Positions 34,501-47,704 are shown, counted from the stretch's first letter. The stretch is 64,000 bases of DNA from Platycnemis pennipes (GCA_933228895.1 OW121847.1:82563656-82627655), one strand, 5' to 3'. A program made the numbers and translations. Notes: a model not told the origin generated them from the letters alone.

Positions 34501-37500
34501 TGCCTCGTCGAGAGCTTGGGGAGCTTTTTCTCACTGACAGAGACATCGCATCCAATCAACTGATTGCGCTCCGCATTGGATAGGTTTCCAGGAGCGTAAA
34601 TGGTTTCGACCTGAGATCTGCCCTCCTTACTTTTTACTCAACGTCTCTCCAAATCTTCTTCCATTTTTTTCCCTTAACTTTTTTCCCCTCATCAGTGAAC
34701 TGAAAGACTTCGCAGCGGAGAACTACGCTTGACCCCTTCTCTGGCAGCTTAAATCACTGCCTCTAACACAGCTTGAAACAATTTTAATTATCCTGCACCC
34801 TGATAGATCCTGATCGTATCATAAATGCCTGTTGCAAATAATACAAATTGAGAGCTATAAATACTACATAGGAAGAAATGGCGTATGGCTCAAGGCACTT
34901 TATTTTGAAATTAGCTTTTTATGATTTTCTGGAATATAAACCAGCCTATTTAGCCAATTCTAGATTCTTCGTAACATCAGTATGAAGAATGATAGTTGTA
35001 ATACGACCGAGCTGAAAGACTTTAATCAGAGTACGCTACTGAAAGGTTTATTGCATGGAATTCTTCTTCGCGATCAACGGCCATTGAATGCATTTCCCAC
35101 GTGATTCGCATCCCCTAGCAACAAAAATAGAAAAACTCGTGACCAACGAAAGCACCACATATCTGGTTATAGGCCCCGGTTCGGTATAAAACACCACTAA
35201 TCGATAGGTTGATCGCACTGCTGATCGATAACCACTTATTCAAATCCTTTCCGGCGTTGTTGCCAACAGTGGGGGATGGAGAGGACTTGAAGAGAGCACT
35301 TGTATTATTCAGCAACGTGGAGTGGTGGTCGATCAGAAATTGAGAGTGCATGTCTACCTGGATTGGTGGCGAACCAAACCTCAGTATTGGAGGTCACCGT
35401 ATCCTTAGCGACCACCCCTGTCGATATTTTCGTTCCTCCTTAGATTAACAATTCATCTGAGGCCGCCCTCATAGATTATACTCTGGGAGAAAGGAAAAAT
35501 GTTTTGAGCTACTGTTGAGTCCACGGAAGAAAGCCAGAGGGTTCATTACACAGCTCTCAAGAACACGGGCAGAGTCATTCCTTCTCCACAATACAGGTTA
35601 GACCTGTGTACGGGATACCCGGGTGGTTACGGGTTTTTGGTTGGAAAACATTTGGTAAATAAATCTTTAAAGCTGCTATTTAAGATTTAAATGCCCTGAA
35701 AAAAATTTTGAGCATCATCTTTCATTCCTTCATTGCAAAGAGGAAGTCATTTCCCCCAATTCGAGCTGAGATATTCAACTTTTCCAGGCCTACCACGTAA
35801 ACAAAATCTTCAAAAAAACAATATTTGCAATTGCTGATAAGCATATGAGTTTTCAAATGTGAGAGGAACAATAATGTTAAAAGTAATATATAAAGAGAAT
35901 TTTCTCGGTCTCTTCATTGCCAGATACTGACCGTCTGAAAGTGTTCAAAATGCTCAAAAATTACACATGCTTTTCAAACATCAGCACATACCTCAATAAG
36001 CGACAAAGCTTATCTCTCAAATGGAACTCATATCCTCGACTTGTTCTTTGAATAAAAGCACTCATTATCGAAAAATCTACACAATATTTACCTCTAATTT
36101 ATTGTCCTCTTTGTATCCCCAAGACACAATTATCCCGCCCATAATACGATTTGAACTACCACAAGGTGTCTCATGAATGACTTGAGCAGAAGATGCGTGA
36201 ATCGTACGAAAAAATTTACCCTGAGATAAATGAGAAAAAAAGCGACCTTGATTCAGCACGTTTACCCAAGCCAATTAAGAAAATACTATCTCATAGCTTG
36301 GATGTTGCACGATACACGATTAAAATTTTCTATTTGAACGAGAAAACTGGGTCCCACATTGTCACACTCGGTTCACCCAGTAGTAAAGCATGGACTGCTC
36401 TCACAAAAATTCCACTCCAAAATCCGGCTCCAGCAATCACATGCAAGTAGAAAGGCGCTCTGAACCTCAACTGACCTTGGCGCGCGAGTTGGAACATGCT
36501 CCCCACCACTAAATTATACCGTAAATTCCCTTACTTGGCATCCCTCCGACTCCTTCCCCGCCAGCGCATTTTGTCCGAAATCTTTCCGCCCGAACGGCAA
36601 TTCTGCTGACCAATCAGTTCATGGAAGTGATACGGCGGGTCCACCTGCCCAATTGCCATAGTCCTTGCCTTAACCTTGCGAGCGAAGTTCTTCCGCGAGG
36701 TTCCCTTCAGTTTTTCAGGCACTCTCCCCCTCGCTCCGTCTCGCCAACCCCACGTTTATACCCCACATGCCCTCGCAGGGTTCCTCTCGGAACTCCCGCC
36801 ACCCCTACTGTCCTCGTCATAGGGCTTTTGCGAACATATCTAAGACGTCACGTAAACGGCGTCCACTTCCCTCCGAATCGCCTGGCATGTTGGCTCGTAT
36901 TTTCCGCCTCCTCCCGGATTTTCCGCTTTCCCACACCCCCTCTTTTCCTCGCGTTGTGACCGCATTTTTACGAGATTGGATCCTTCATAACGCGGGGTAT
37001 CCGCGACCGGGGAGGCGCGTGAGGTCACCGGAAAGAGCGATGGGTTGGAATGGGAGTAGAGAACGCGAGAGGAAATGAAAGTAGGGGACAGGAAGAGGTG
37101 AAGGAAATGTAGAGAGGAATATACCCTTCTTAAGGAAATTTTCAGAGGTTCTTAAGGAAGATGCATATCGAAACCTAGTTCCTGAAAAACTGAAAAACCG
37201 ATCAATGACGAACATTTATTTTTTTTAATAATTATAACAATAACCAGTCTTCATTTGGCGCGAATGAGACTTAATAGTCCCTTTTCACACCAAACCCGTT
37301 AAAAATCGTACACCAAACCGCTCTCGCGACTACACACCGAGGAATTATCGAATTTTTATGACTAAAACCTTTAGCCATTACAACAATTAAGATAAACTTA
37401 TGTAAATTAAGGTAGAAGCAACAAGGTAAACTTATGGTTCCCTACCCGGGCAATTACAAATTTCGACGGGATCCAACAGAACCAGCGCAGGCTCGCAATA

Positions 37501-38438
37501 AAGACATGAAGTCAGCACATGCGTTGTAATGTATTTTGATATCCAAATCTTGCAATCACTAATTAAAGGTTTGTAATTATTATGCTTCATTTTAATTCCA
37601 CGATTACATTCACACATCCACATCGGGATAAACACTGCTCTGACAAGCAACCATAATGCACCAAAAGGAGAGGCTTGAGTGCAGGTTTCTTGGACTAAAA
37701 GCTTCATGAGTAAGATGGGAGAATGCAATACTGAAAGAATGGGTATAAGAAAATATTAATCTCACAAAAGCGCCGAGTGTGCTCACAATTTAAAAAAGTT
37801 TCAATTCATCATATAGTAGTAATGTGCTTGTCACCCTCAGTGACAGGTTAGACGCACAAAAAAGTAAATTAAAACATTCTTGATGAAACTTTTATCCCCT
37901 CTGTGTACTCCCAAGGTGATACTTTAAATAGTCCGCGAAAATGATGAATATCTCTTGTTAAAATGCGCTTGCCAAGGGAAAATAAGTCATCGCCACTGAC
38001 AATATTTTATATCTGTAAATGCATTCCGAAATAAATATGTCGGGAACAAATAAAATACCTAAAGAAATATATAGCTATTTTATTCGAGCTATTATATGCT
38101 ATCAGGTAAAAGTTGTTTTACTTATGATGGAAATGCCAAGCATTCTGAAAAAACGTATGCATTTGAACTTGCAACATTGACCTTGGGGCACTCATTTTAA
38201 CTGTCTCTAGATTTGGAAAAATTATTCAAAAGTCCATTGCTGCGTCTTGACGCGATAGTTTTAAGTTCGAGACCATGGGAATTAAAGTCGTCGCGCTGGG
38301 GACAAGGATGATGAATATTTAGAACTGCCCTACGTGACAGTATGGGAAAGAGAACGCTGTCCAAACCCTTCGCAGATACAATATCTCACTGATATTTTCA
38401 CTGGAACTAAGCCTAAGAGGTCCTCCTCATTACCATGA
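31546..38438. other. Long gene-less region with a CpG-rich tract at 36.5-37.1 kb
   Basis: I recognise no gene. Near 31978-32478 the plus strand opens frames of 80, 85 and 130 codons with moderate GC, but the proteins are not recognisable and the frames overlap. Positions 36480-37080 are CpG- and C-rich, and frames of 103 and 112 codons there are Pro/Arg/Ser-rich artefacts. An AT/TA simple repeat lies at 33367-33415. A patch at 33620-33640 vaguely resembles the LINE tail but is too short to call. Confidence 0.4.
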
Positions 38439-38439
38439 G

Positions 38440-38670
38440 TGAATCGGAGGAGAGACTGGGGGGAGAGATGGAGATAGTCTCGCGCTGGAGTGGGAGGAGT
38501 AAGAAGGAGAGTAGGAGGATGAGTGGTTAAGAAAGAATGGCAGACGAGACGGGGCTGAATAAGTAGGACGGAGGAAATGGATGTGGAAAGGAAGAGAGAG
38601 GTGGAAGAGGGCGCGTGAGTCGTAGCTGAACGGAGGAGTGGTGGTGTTTTTAGGGGGAAGGGTAGATCGA
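38440..38670 (+). other. Purine-rich plus-strand tract
   Basis: For about 230 bases the plus strand is strongly G/A-rich, with repeated GGAGGA, GAGAGA and GGAAGAGA words, while the flanks are balanced. Such tracts can adopt triplex-type structure, but they can also be degenerate microsatellites. No coding frame stands out. Confidence 0.6.
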
Positions 38671-38782
38671 TCTCTACGAAATGTTAGAAGGCGTCGGGAT
38701 TGATGATAGTCGACTTTCTCTCCCCAGCGAGCCTTACAAATGGAGCACTTGGATTTAGGTATCGGTCACGGAGGCTAAAAAA

Positions 38783-38828
38783 GGCGAAATCTTGATCACG
38801 TGGGACGACTATGCGATCAAGATTTCGC
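38783..38828. repeat. Short inverted repeat, 14-bp arms
   Basis: GCGAAATCTTGATC (38783-38796) is inverted as GATCAAGATTTCGC (38815-38828), with 18 bases between. A second smaller pair, GACGACTAT near 38804 and ATAGTCGTC near 38862, surrounds the right arm. No function can be assigned. Confidence 0.7.
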
Positions 38829-39020
38829 ATTCTCAAGATGAGCTGCCGATGATAGTCGTCAAGTAGCCCTCCAAGCTATTTCCTGATGTCGCTCAAAAAT
38901 AAAATGGTGTTTATTGTTAGTTTTGAATCGATTATACGTTTGAAAATTGGTTAGTGAAAATTGAATGCTTAAAGTCAAAGAATTTCATATTTCATGTGTT
39001 TTTGTGTTCATATTCACTAT

Positions 39021-39186
39021 AAAAAAGAAGAAACTTAGTTCTTTTCCACAAATATATTTAAAACAAATCAACCGGTTTCGGTCTTCTCAGGCCATTCTCA
39101 AGATTACAGAATGGCCTGAGAAGGCCGAAACCGGTTGATTTGTTTTAAATATATTTGTGGAAAAGAACCTAAGTTTCTTCTTTTTT
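39021..39186. mobile_element. Inverted pair of a Penelope-like terminal module
   Basis: The arms 39021-39098 and 39108-39186 are nearly identical inverted copies with a 9-base spacer. Each arm, read outward from the centre, gives ATGGCCTGAGAAG, then (A/G)CCGAAACCGGTTG, then ATTTGTTTTAAATATATTTG and TGGAAAAGAAC. This repeats the layout of the hammerhead-like element at 19842-19890: CTGA..A, mini stem, GAAACC.GG, then TTT..TTTGTGGA. Penelope-like elements often carry inverted or partial terminal copies with hammerhead motifs, so a decayed Penelope end is a reasonable inference. No reverse transcriptase or GIY-YIG sequence is visible nearby. Confidence 0.45.
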
Positions 39187-39468
39187 GTAATGAATAACTT
39201 CCACAACGTAAACTCGCCAACCATTTCTTTTATTCATATTCACTGTTGATAATGGAAAAAAGGGATAAGTTAAATTGGATTATCTGTCAAAACGACAGGT
39301 TCAAGAAATTTTTTCGGCGTTTGTCTATGGTTGCATGCCGAGGTTAAGAACTTTTCGAACACTCCTTGTAAATGTTATTCATATAATGACACATCCCATT
39401 TTTTCCGTTTCTTTCTTAAACTGTTTAATCATAATCCTTTTTCCACCTATGTAAGGTTGCACTGTTGC

Positions 39469-39682
39469 AAATATATTTCCAAAAAGGTTTGGCCTTCTGA
39501 ATTGGATATTATTAAATGTCCCTGGAGCTTAATTAATGGTTTAGCTATTTGACAGGATATTTTAATCGAGTTTTGATAACCTTTCGTCAGTTTGTATTTG
39601 ATATAATACGGCGACGTCCTTGCTAAAGCAATAGGAATCATAATTACACTATCATCGGAATGAAATGTTGTATTGCCTTCAA
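39469..39682 (+). repeat. Direct repeat, copy 1 (214 bp)
   Basis: AAATATATTTCCAAAAAGGT through TGTATTGCCTTCAA recurs at 40771-40983 with only a handful of differences. The interval between the copies is about 1.1 kb. There is no TG...CA boundary, primer-binding site or polypurine tract, so these do not look like LTRs. A segmental duplication or two insertions of an unknown repeat are both possible. Confidence 0.9.
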
Positions 39683-40770
39683 TTGCGTGTTACTTCATTT
39701 TTGAACCACGATAACTCCATGAAGACTTGGTACATAACATAGTTGGCTCATCGGTAAAATCAGTTTTTGAAAAAAATGATATTTCTAAAAGGAGTCACAA
39801 CGTTTCTATTCTTACTTTAAATATGCCTGAAAATATGCACCATCAACACCTCGGTAAAACAAAATTACTCTGATTCATTTATGTCCCTGGCGAATTATTG
39901 TTCATGACATGTACTACTAATGTGTGAGGCATTGAAATAGAAACCAATTGATAAATCAAACAAAGATTATTTAAATTAATATTTATAAAATCAAAAACAC
40001 TTTTGCTTTCGTCACGTAACTGGAATTTAAATTAATATGTTTGTGAATGGAATCCTTGTGCTACATTGAAATAATTTTCTGCTGAATCATTTCATTAACT
40101 TGATAGAAACTCTCCACGGCGTAAATCTGATGAATACTGAAAGCATGACATTAACTTGCTTCACCAATGTGCGATGAAAATTACTTCAATTTAAATTTAA
40201 ACACATAATTACACCGATTCAACATTAACCGACAGCACCGGGACAACGTAAATTTACGAGCAGAGCGTGAAGTCCTACTAAATTAATGGATGAAGGCGAT
40301 ACTTTGTGGAAATTACGAACGATAACCATGGTAAAAGAAACAAACTTTGTACATTCTACACAGGTTTATATATTCCCTGATCGATATCAACAACTAAGCG
40401 TCATTATTGGATCATTTAAATCGATCGGAGAATAAATAAAGCTGTGTGGAATGTGCTGAGTTTGTTTCATTTTACATGTTTATCGTGAAGTCCTATTGCA
40501 TATACTTCTCATTGGCTGCCTTTCGATATATATCATTAGCTCCATAAAAGCCGCATGAAATGGTTATTAAAATTCACTTTTCAGCACAAAATGCTACTAT
40601 GAGTGGCATGATTTTGCTTAACATTCAAAGGTTCGGAATGTGCGATAATTTATTAAAAGCTTCGTAAATAAATTTTAATATTTATAGGGACTTCCCGTCA
40701 ATAATAAATAAAGTTCAATTGCACGTTTTGTAACTGAGAGTTTAATATTTAATAACGCACAGGGCGTAAA

Positions 40771-40983
40771 AAATATATTTCCAAAAAGGTTTGGCCTTCT
40801 GAATTGGATATTATTAAATGTCCCTGGAGCTTAATTAATGGTTTAGCCATTTGACAGGATATTTTAATTGAGTTTTGATAACCTTACGTCAGTTTGTATT
40901 TGATATATACGGCGACGCCTTTGCTAAAGCAATAGGAATAATAATTACACTATCATCGGAATGAAAAGTTGTATTGCCTTCAA
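40771..40983 (+). repeat. Direct repeat, copy 2 (213 bp)
   Basis: Second copy of 39469-39682. Differences include one deleted base (GATATATACGG for GATATAATACGG) and a few substitutions. The sequence before and after the copies differs, so the duplicated unit is well delimited at both ends. Confidence 0.9.
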
Positions 40984-41586
40984 AATGCGATTTTATTCAC
41001 TCAATTTGATATTTTCCTTGTTCTTCAAATTTTTAATCCCGCCACCAAAATTGTTAATTCACAAAACAAAACGTTTGCTTTAAAACTGCTTCTAGTCATA
41101 TCAATTTTTAGAAGGGATAATTCTCCCAAATGGGAAAGCAAGCGACCAGAGCATTTTCAATCAATCGTAGACGTCAGTAAATGTTGCATGTACGAGATGG
41201 AAACCAATTTATCTACACATAATACCTTTAAAAAAACACAATACGCCAAACATTGGCTTTTGAATGCATTGCAATGAATTTTAATTAGGCTCCTTGAGAT
41301 TTTGACGAATGCCACGTCTTAGATACGAAATCTAAACATTAAATCTCAATTTCATAATGTTACCAGGTTTTTCACGTCGTCGTTGGTAGACATTCAGCCA
41401 AGAACGACCCCCTTACCGAAAGTTTATTATTCCTATATTTTAATTTAAACTAATCCTTCGGAAAATGTTAAATAGTGGTGAATGGCTTTGAAAACTTGTC
41501 TGACATCACGCAATAGATCCAGCTTTCGTTTATATTTACTATACATGACTGGGGAGGACTCATAAGTTAAATCCAATCGTGTATAA

Positions 41587-42163
41587 ATCATCATCATCAT
41601 CATGGGCCAACAATCCTAGCATTGGTTTGGCGCAGCCCTCCACTCGATTCTTCTACCAGCCGACCTCTTCATATTAACGTAGTTCCTCTCTTTCACGTCC
41701 TTTACGACCTATTCTAACTCATACGAGGCCTGTTGCTTCGTATATAGGCAAACGAGGCTTGTTCTCTTCGTATATAGGCATACAATATATTCGCATACGA
41801 GGCTTGTTCTCTTCTTAAGACTTCTTCATTTGTCACTCGGTCGATCAATTGGTAGCACCATATTTCGAATGCTTCCACCCTTTTCTTTTCCGCTGCTGTC
41901 ATCGTCCATGCCTCACTGTCGTAAAGAAACATGCTCCATATATACGTTCTAACGAATTGTTTCCTTACTACTAAGCTTGTATTTGCAGCTGTAAATAGAT
42001 TCTTCTTTTGATAGAAAGCTCTCTTTGCCCGGGCTATTCTACTGACTATTTCTTTCTTGTTTCGTCGTGTATAAATACTCTCTCCAAATCCTATAATTTT
42101 CGAACCCTGCCAGAAAATATACAGTTTACAAAACGAAAGAAACACCGCATAGCTTGAAATCAT
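41587..42163 (-). pseudogene. RTE-like LINE ORF2 C-terminus and 3' end, minus strand
   Basis: The minus frame 42163-41714 (149 codons) contains KEIVSRIARAKRAFYQKKNL (about residues 36-55), FVRTYIWSMFLYDSEAWTMT (69-88) and AAEKKRVEAFEIWCYQLIDR (89-108), then VTNEEVLRR. This is the region after the palm domain of arthropod endonuclease/reverse-transcriptase LINEs, and the blocks are well conserved. A short deletion joins WCYQ to LIDRVTNEE, where intact proteins have several more residues. A local tandem duplication (41722-41818) then repeats REQAS..AYIR before the stop. Beyond the stop the tail again reads as 'MKRSAGRRIEWRA' and ends in ATGATGATGATGATGAT near 41587. No endonuclease or catalytic palm is present. 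Confidence 0.85.
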
Positions 42164-42169
42164 CTTCCT

Positions 42170-45100
42170 AGATATTAAATCATGATATTGTATCGATTTA
42201 AATGCTTTCTACTCGATGCACTTAAACTTTATTTATTTCTTGAGAATGCATTTATTTTTTGTGCTCTTACAACAGCAGGAAAGTATAATCACCAATTCCT
42301 CCAGACACATAAGTGGCAGTATTAAATCAGAGAGGAAATTCAATTCCAGAAACTCAATAACGAACCGTTTCTCTTAGGAAAATGTCATTCTTTCATCTTG
42401 AAGATATTGCTTTTTGACAGCTTTGGAATCAAATGCGTCATCATTCAAAAAATTTCTGGATAATTTTTTATCACGCTAACTATCACGCTTTCTTATCACG
42501 CTTATACGTAACGAAGTAGGGAATAAAGTGATGGAAATGCATTCATACCATTTGAATGAGGCAAATGGGTCCGAAAAAAACGGTATGAAGGTCAAACGAA
42601 ACGTATCTCCATGATTATATTTCCGGAACACACTTCATAAGCCTGAGCGCGGCAAAAAGATTGGCTCGCAATAACACAACTCGGCGTTACCTACTTTCGT
42701 GTTAACCTAGAAAATATTTTTTTTTAAACACCAATATGGAGTCCTTCAAAATGAGTTCTAAGGGCGTAATCAACATCCTCCATTTTAATACTTATGTCAG
42801 TAGGCGAAAAGTGAGGGGCAGGATCGCCGAGTGGCTATAGATTTAAACTCAACCTTATTACACGAGACGACGTTCCACACTCTCAGTAGAGTTGTGATTG
42901 ACTATCGAATTTCCTCCTTTGACAGCTCTTCAGACTGTTTTGCACGACCAAGATCGCGCCGATAGAAGTTTTCCCGAGCCGGGCTCCAGCTGCTAGCTCT
43001 CCCATCGAGCCGGCAACCCACGCAACCTTGGTGATCTGCGTGCGCAGCGCCGTTGACGCAACAAGATGACAACGACGAAATACGGCCACCAAAGCAGGGA
43101 GTAAGTTGGAAGGGTACGGATCCATGCCACATGCCCGCCATCCCCTATTCCACCGATCCAATTCCACCGATAGATTCAGCAGCTACGTAAATATGAATCT
43201 CAAGGGAAGCTGTTTTCAACCCGGGATGCACGCAACTATTGGAGGCGCGAGGAACTTCTATAGTGGGTGAGGGGCTTAACGATAAAAGGATGGCGTTTAT
43301 TTTATAGTTGCATCAACTTGCAAGTAAAAGATTGTTCGCAGTGAACGACTTGGAGGTTATTTCAGTGCACTGATATCGCAGTAAAAGACCCGTATTTCTC
43401 CTTTTTTCGATCCATCAATTAGTACTCGAGTTATAAGCGGCGAAAAACTGATGTTTTTAACCCTTTCGGAAAAGTGGGCGTGCATGCGACTTAGTACGTT
43501 ATCCACTTCGTTCAGTCACAACTGAGCCCGCAAATCTACTTCGCCTTATCACAATGGGGGACGCACAGCTGACTTTGCCAATGGAAGGTGTTGCGATAGG
43601 ATCTGTGCGAGCAGACTTTCCGACCCCCCCTCAACTCCCTTCCCTTTCCCCCCTAAAAACAGTCAAGAACGGGAGGAGGTGGATGACGTAATAAGTCTCA
43701 AAGTAGCTTGTTCGGCACGCGTTACCTTTTGCTCATTTTAATTTTTGATGTATGAGTGAATGGCTCTGGCTAGAAGCTTAATTTTTTTCCCTAAAATTCA
43801 TTTTTCGTTTCCATCTAACGATTATGTGTACAAAATTCCGAGTTCAGTTCCGAGTAAACGCCCTCATTCCACTCAGATATTTTAAACCACATCACCAGAA
43901 TGGGGGTTATATATTTCAGTCATATAAAGTGACCGTACCACCTAAGCGCGATCATTAAAGAAGTCAGGTAAGTGATTTTTAATGTCTACTTCAATTAGCA
44001 ATTGGTAAAAATTACATTCCCCATTACAGCAATTTTCACGCAGCCATTCGCTCATGAGATACACAATCCTGTCTGGCCAGTCAGCTTGCGTTAACTTCAT
44101 GGGGGAATACCGCCACCCGAATAGTGCATGTGAAAATGATAGGAAAAGATAAAAATGATCAAATAAACCACCACAATGACGTCACGACGACGTGCTACTA
44201 GGAAGAAGGGGAATTTCTCATGAGACCCCATGAAAAAGGGAAAAACCTAAAAAAACAAAACCTGGGTCGAAATTGACGCTGACCTTGGACGTGAGTGTAT
44301 GGGTGGAAACAAGATTAAATTCCTCATTCTTACGCACGCTTCGACCTTGGGACGACGGGTAGTTCTAAGTATGGCGTATAAATAAATAACTAAAGGAAAT
44401 AGAATGAAATTCCGTCCAGCGGATTAAGGCACGCATGAAAAAGAGAAGGAATGGATTCAGGTTTGAAGAAGATTGAAAAACAGTGAAAAATGATGCACTA
44501 AATCTTTGTAGGTAAGAGTCTATGATTATTTTCCCGTAACTACCGCAAAGCAAAATTCTCCGCGGGCAGAAATTGTAAATACTTCCATTAAGACGAAATT
44601 ATTCATAATTTTTATGAATAATACACTAATTTCGTTGAGTATTTTAATACTTACACCACCTTCGCTAACTTTTCGCACATGATATTTATATACAAAACTC
44701 AAATTTCGTTTGTTTCTCTCAAATTTCTAAGTCCCTACAATGTTGAAGAAAATAAAATTGCATTTTCAGGTTTTTAGTATCTGATTGGTTGATAAAGTCT
44801 ACGTAACAATATCTTCGCTAACTCTTGAAACTTTCTTCACTTCTTTCCTCATAACGGCATTGTATCTATTTACGACCTAAAACGCATTGCGCTGCAGATA
44901 ACCCACGTTTTCTTACTGACGTAATTATTTGTTTTTACCCGGTGGTGTACTCAGAGCGTGAGATCCTCTTCGAGAATGAAACTTACCAAAAAAAAACTGC
45001 GGAAGAGCCTGAGGTCATGTTCATGAAGACAACGCCACCAAGAACGTAACCTTTTCACGTGCACGAGTCTTAACCGCATCTCACCTCTGCAGTTGGAAAA

Positions 45101-47180
45101 TCCCCCGTCTCAGCCTCTCCAGATTCTACAACTTCCATTTTATCCCCAGAACGCGTATTCGCCCAGGGCCTTTTCCTCCTTTGTTTACTTCTCTCCTATC
45201 GCAAATCCCCTTCTGTTTAGGAACTTAATCGGATAAAAAAATCCCAACTCTTTTAAGGCATAAGACCAACTTGCTCTCCGAGGAAGTCGGATGGGAGAAG
45301 AGTCAGAAGAGTCCGGGGTTATGCGCACCTGAGCATATCGTTGAAATAATGGAAGAGGATTCGAAGAGGCGAAGTTCTACCAGAGCCAGTTTTCTTTCTC
45401 GCCAAGTTTTACCGAACGCTGACTTCCGACAAACATTTATACATGGAGGGTAGAAAACGCAAGGGAAAAAATGAATGCCAGTTGTTTTTTTAAGCCACTC
45501 TCTGACATTCCCGTGACAATATTATGAAACTAACTCATGTTCTGCGCATGGGGTTCAGAAAATCCTCATTTCCTCCCACGGGAACTGGAAATGTAGATCG
45601 CTTGCAGTATCGTTATTTGCAAACTACTCCTTCATCAACCACATGCAAAGTCCATTGCTTAATGCTGAGCCACCATCAAATAGGCCATTTAAAACCACTA
45701 CGCCCTATTTCGAGCTCATTCTTCGAACATCTTCCACATACATGAGCGTGTTAATTTTCAGAATTATGATATTTTTCTATATTTGTAGGTTCGCAATAGC
45801 GTAAAGAACGCTACTTATTTAAAAATGTTTTAAACTTTCTTAATACTGGTGAGTACGGCTCAGCCTCAGTTCTTGGATTTTAAACCGTTAATTTGAAGCC
45901 ACATCCAATTCCTCCGAAATACGAAACAAGTTTGGAACTTCGTTTTTGCGTACAAATTTGGGTGAAAATATCAATAAATCATTCAACTTTCCATCTTCAA
46001 CAATCGGCAGAGACAAGGTGTCTATTACCGAAATATTGATTCGATTTATCCAAATTCCGCAAGTGTCGGTAAGCCATTACAGTGATGATTTGACAGTTAA
46101 AAAAAAGAGGTGCTATATATAAGAAATAGACGTTGCTAAATGCTTTTCAACCATGAAGTAATAATGTCCTAAATCAACGACAGTATTAATAAATTAAATT
46201 AAAATCCGAAGATAACTTCGAAAAATAATGTATCCTTGTTATAACTTATCATTCAAAAGCTTTTTAGTCATGATACGAAGAGATATTACCCACAATAACA
46301 TTTTGTACCCATTCCTTATAAAAGTGACAAGTCGTAAATTGGGGCAATCGGAATCAAAATACGTGACTTCTTCAGTATTTACATCTAATTTATTGTATTT
46401 AATCGGAAGAAAAAATTGATGCCTATAATATTCCTAAGGATATAGATATGTGATATTTGAGCCTCCTCTGGTAGGAAAGGTTCCGCTTCATCAAGGGCTC
46501 ATGATCCCATCAAAAGCATCCTCCTTTCCTTAGCTCATTACGTTGACATCTTTGTCACCAAGATATCCGGTCGTTGAAGAAGGTTATATCTCTTACGGAT
46601 TCTCGCCACGTTTCTTGACTGAAGGAGGCAAAGGTTTCGGCTCCGGAGATGAAACCAGAAACCATTATCACCCACAGTTAATAAACGCGCTGGGAACCCG
46701 TAATAGATTCACTCTTCTTCATCATGACGTCATGTAATGCTCTGTAGCAAATTCTACACTCAGATATCCTTCGAGAACCCATTTAGTGACAAAGGAAATC
46801 ACTTCATCCTTTAAAAATGCGAGGCAGGCCCATGAATCATTTCGCGATTCGGCTTTTACTTTGTTTACACATTCACAAAAGTGTAAAGCTCTCCATCTTC
46901 GCCGACGTTCCGATGACCTACTCACTCATTATCTTCAGGCATTGCCCTGTAGGCACATGTAGGACCAATTAAATCAGAGCATACGCCAGGGAAGCTCAAC
47001 GTTCTTCACTGGTTAACTGTTTCTTTTTATATAGCCCTATAAGTCAAATACTTCACGTCGCTGTTCAAGGAACCCACCCAGAATTTCAAAACAAACACAT
47101 CTCGAGTACCCGTGTAAGTGCACCTAGAGTGCTTCGCGTATCCACTCAAGAATACCTTTCCACAAGACTAACCAACTCCG
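42170..47180. other. Gene-less region
   Basis: No gene is recognised. Near 42818-42845, GGCAGGATCGCCGAGTGGCT resembles the 5' quarter of tRNA-Leu or tRNA-Ser, but no convincing B box or acceptor pairing follows. Positions 42900-43160 are moderately GC-rich. All frames here are below 95 codons and lack recognisable domains. Confidence 0.4.
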
Positions 47181-47189
47181 TGGTGGGCG

Positions 47190-47520
47190 TAAATAGACGG
47201 TACTCAACCCTCGTCGAATCCTATCCCTGCCTCCCTCGCATTCCACCTCCTCTCTCGCGCCCACCCGCCTTCACTTGAATGAGGGATTGATCTTGCCTCT
47301 CTCCAAAACAGCACACCTCCCTCCGCCTCGAATCCAATGGCCAACCCCAAAAGCGCCTCATATCCCTTGGGGACTTCGCCCACGCCTCGGGATGGGAGAT
47401 GTCCCAGAGGAGCAGCGCGCGTGCTTACCATCCTGAGGAGCTCGGTGGGGAGAACAGTACATAGCCCCGAGGAAGTACGACGACGAATTCTTCCTCCGGG
47501 CACTACTAGTAGTAATAACC
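47190..47520. other. CpG-rich tract
   Basis: About 330 bases of raised GC and CpG, with an open minus frame of 119 codons (47204-47563) and plus frame of 62 codons. Neither protein is recognisable. Its composition resembles the other GC-rich tracts at 0.4-0.9, 14.1-15.0, 18.3-19.0, 28.4-28.9 and 36.5-37.1 kb. Confidence 0.35.
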
Positions 47521-47704
47521 GGTAATTAAGTGTGCGTTGACTGCGAAGGCCATTTAGTATCACTTATACATTTATTTTTGCTCTTTTTATTTAAACGTGA
47601 ATACACGCTCTGAAGCGAGTACGAATAAATGATACGGGTAAATGGATACGTAACACATAAAACCACGAGCACAAAGAAGGTGGTGAAGATGGAATCGAGC
47701 CAAA

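Noticed and set aside
39469..40983. LTR retrotransposon explained by the direct repeats
   Set aside because: No TG/CA ends, primer-binding site, polypurine tract, target duplication or coding remnants between the copies.
42818..42845. tRNA-Leu or tRNA-Ser-like 5' segment
   Set aside because: Only the D-arm side matches; there is no convincing T arm or acceptor pairing downstream.
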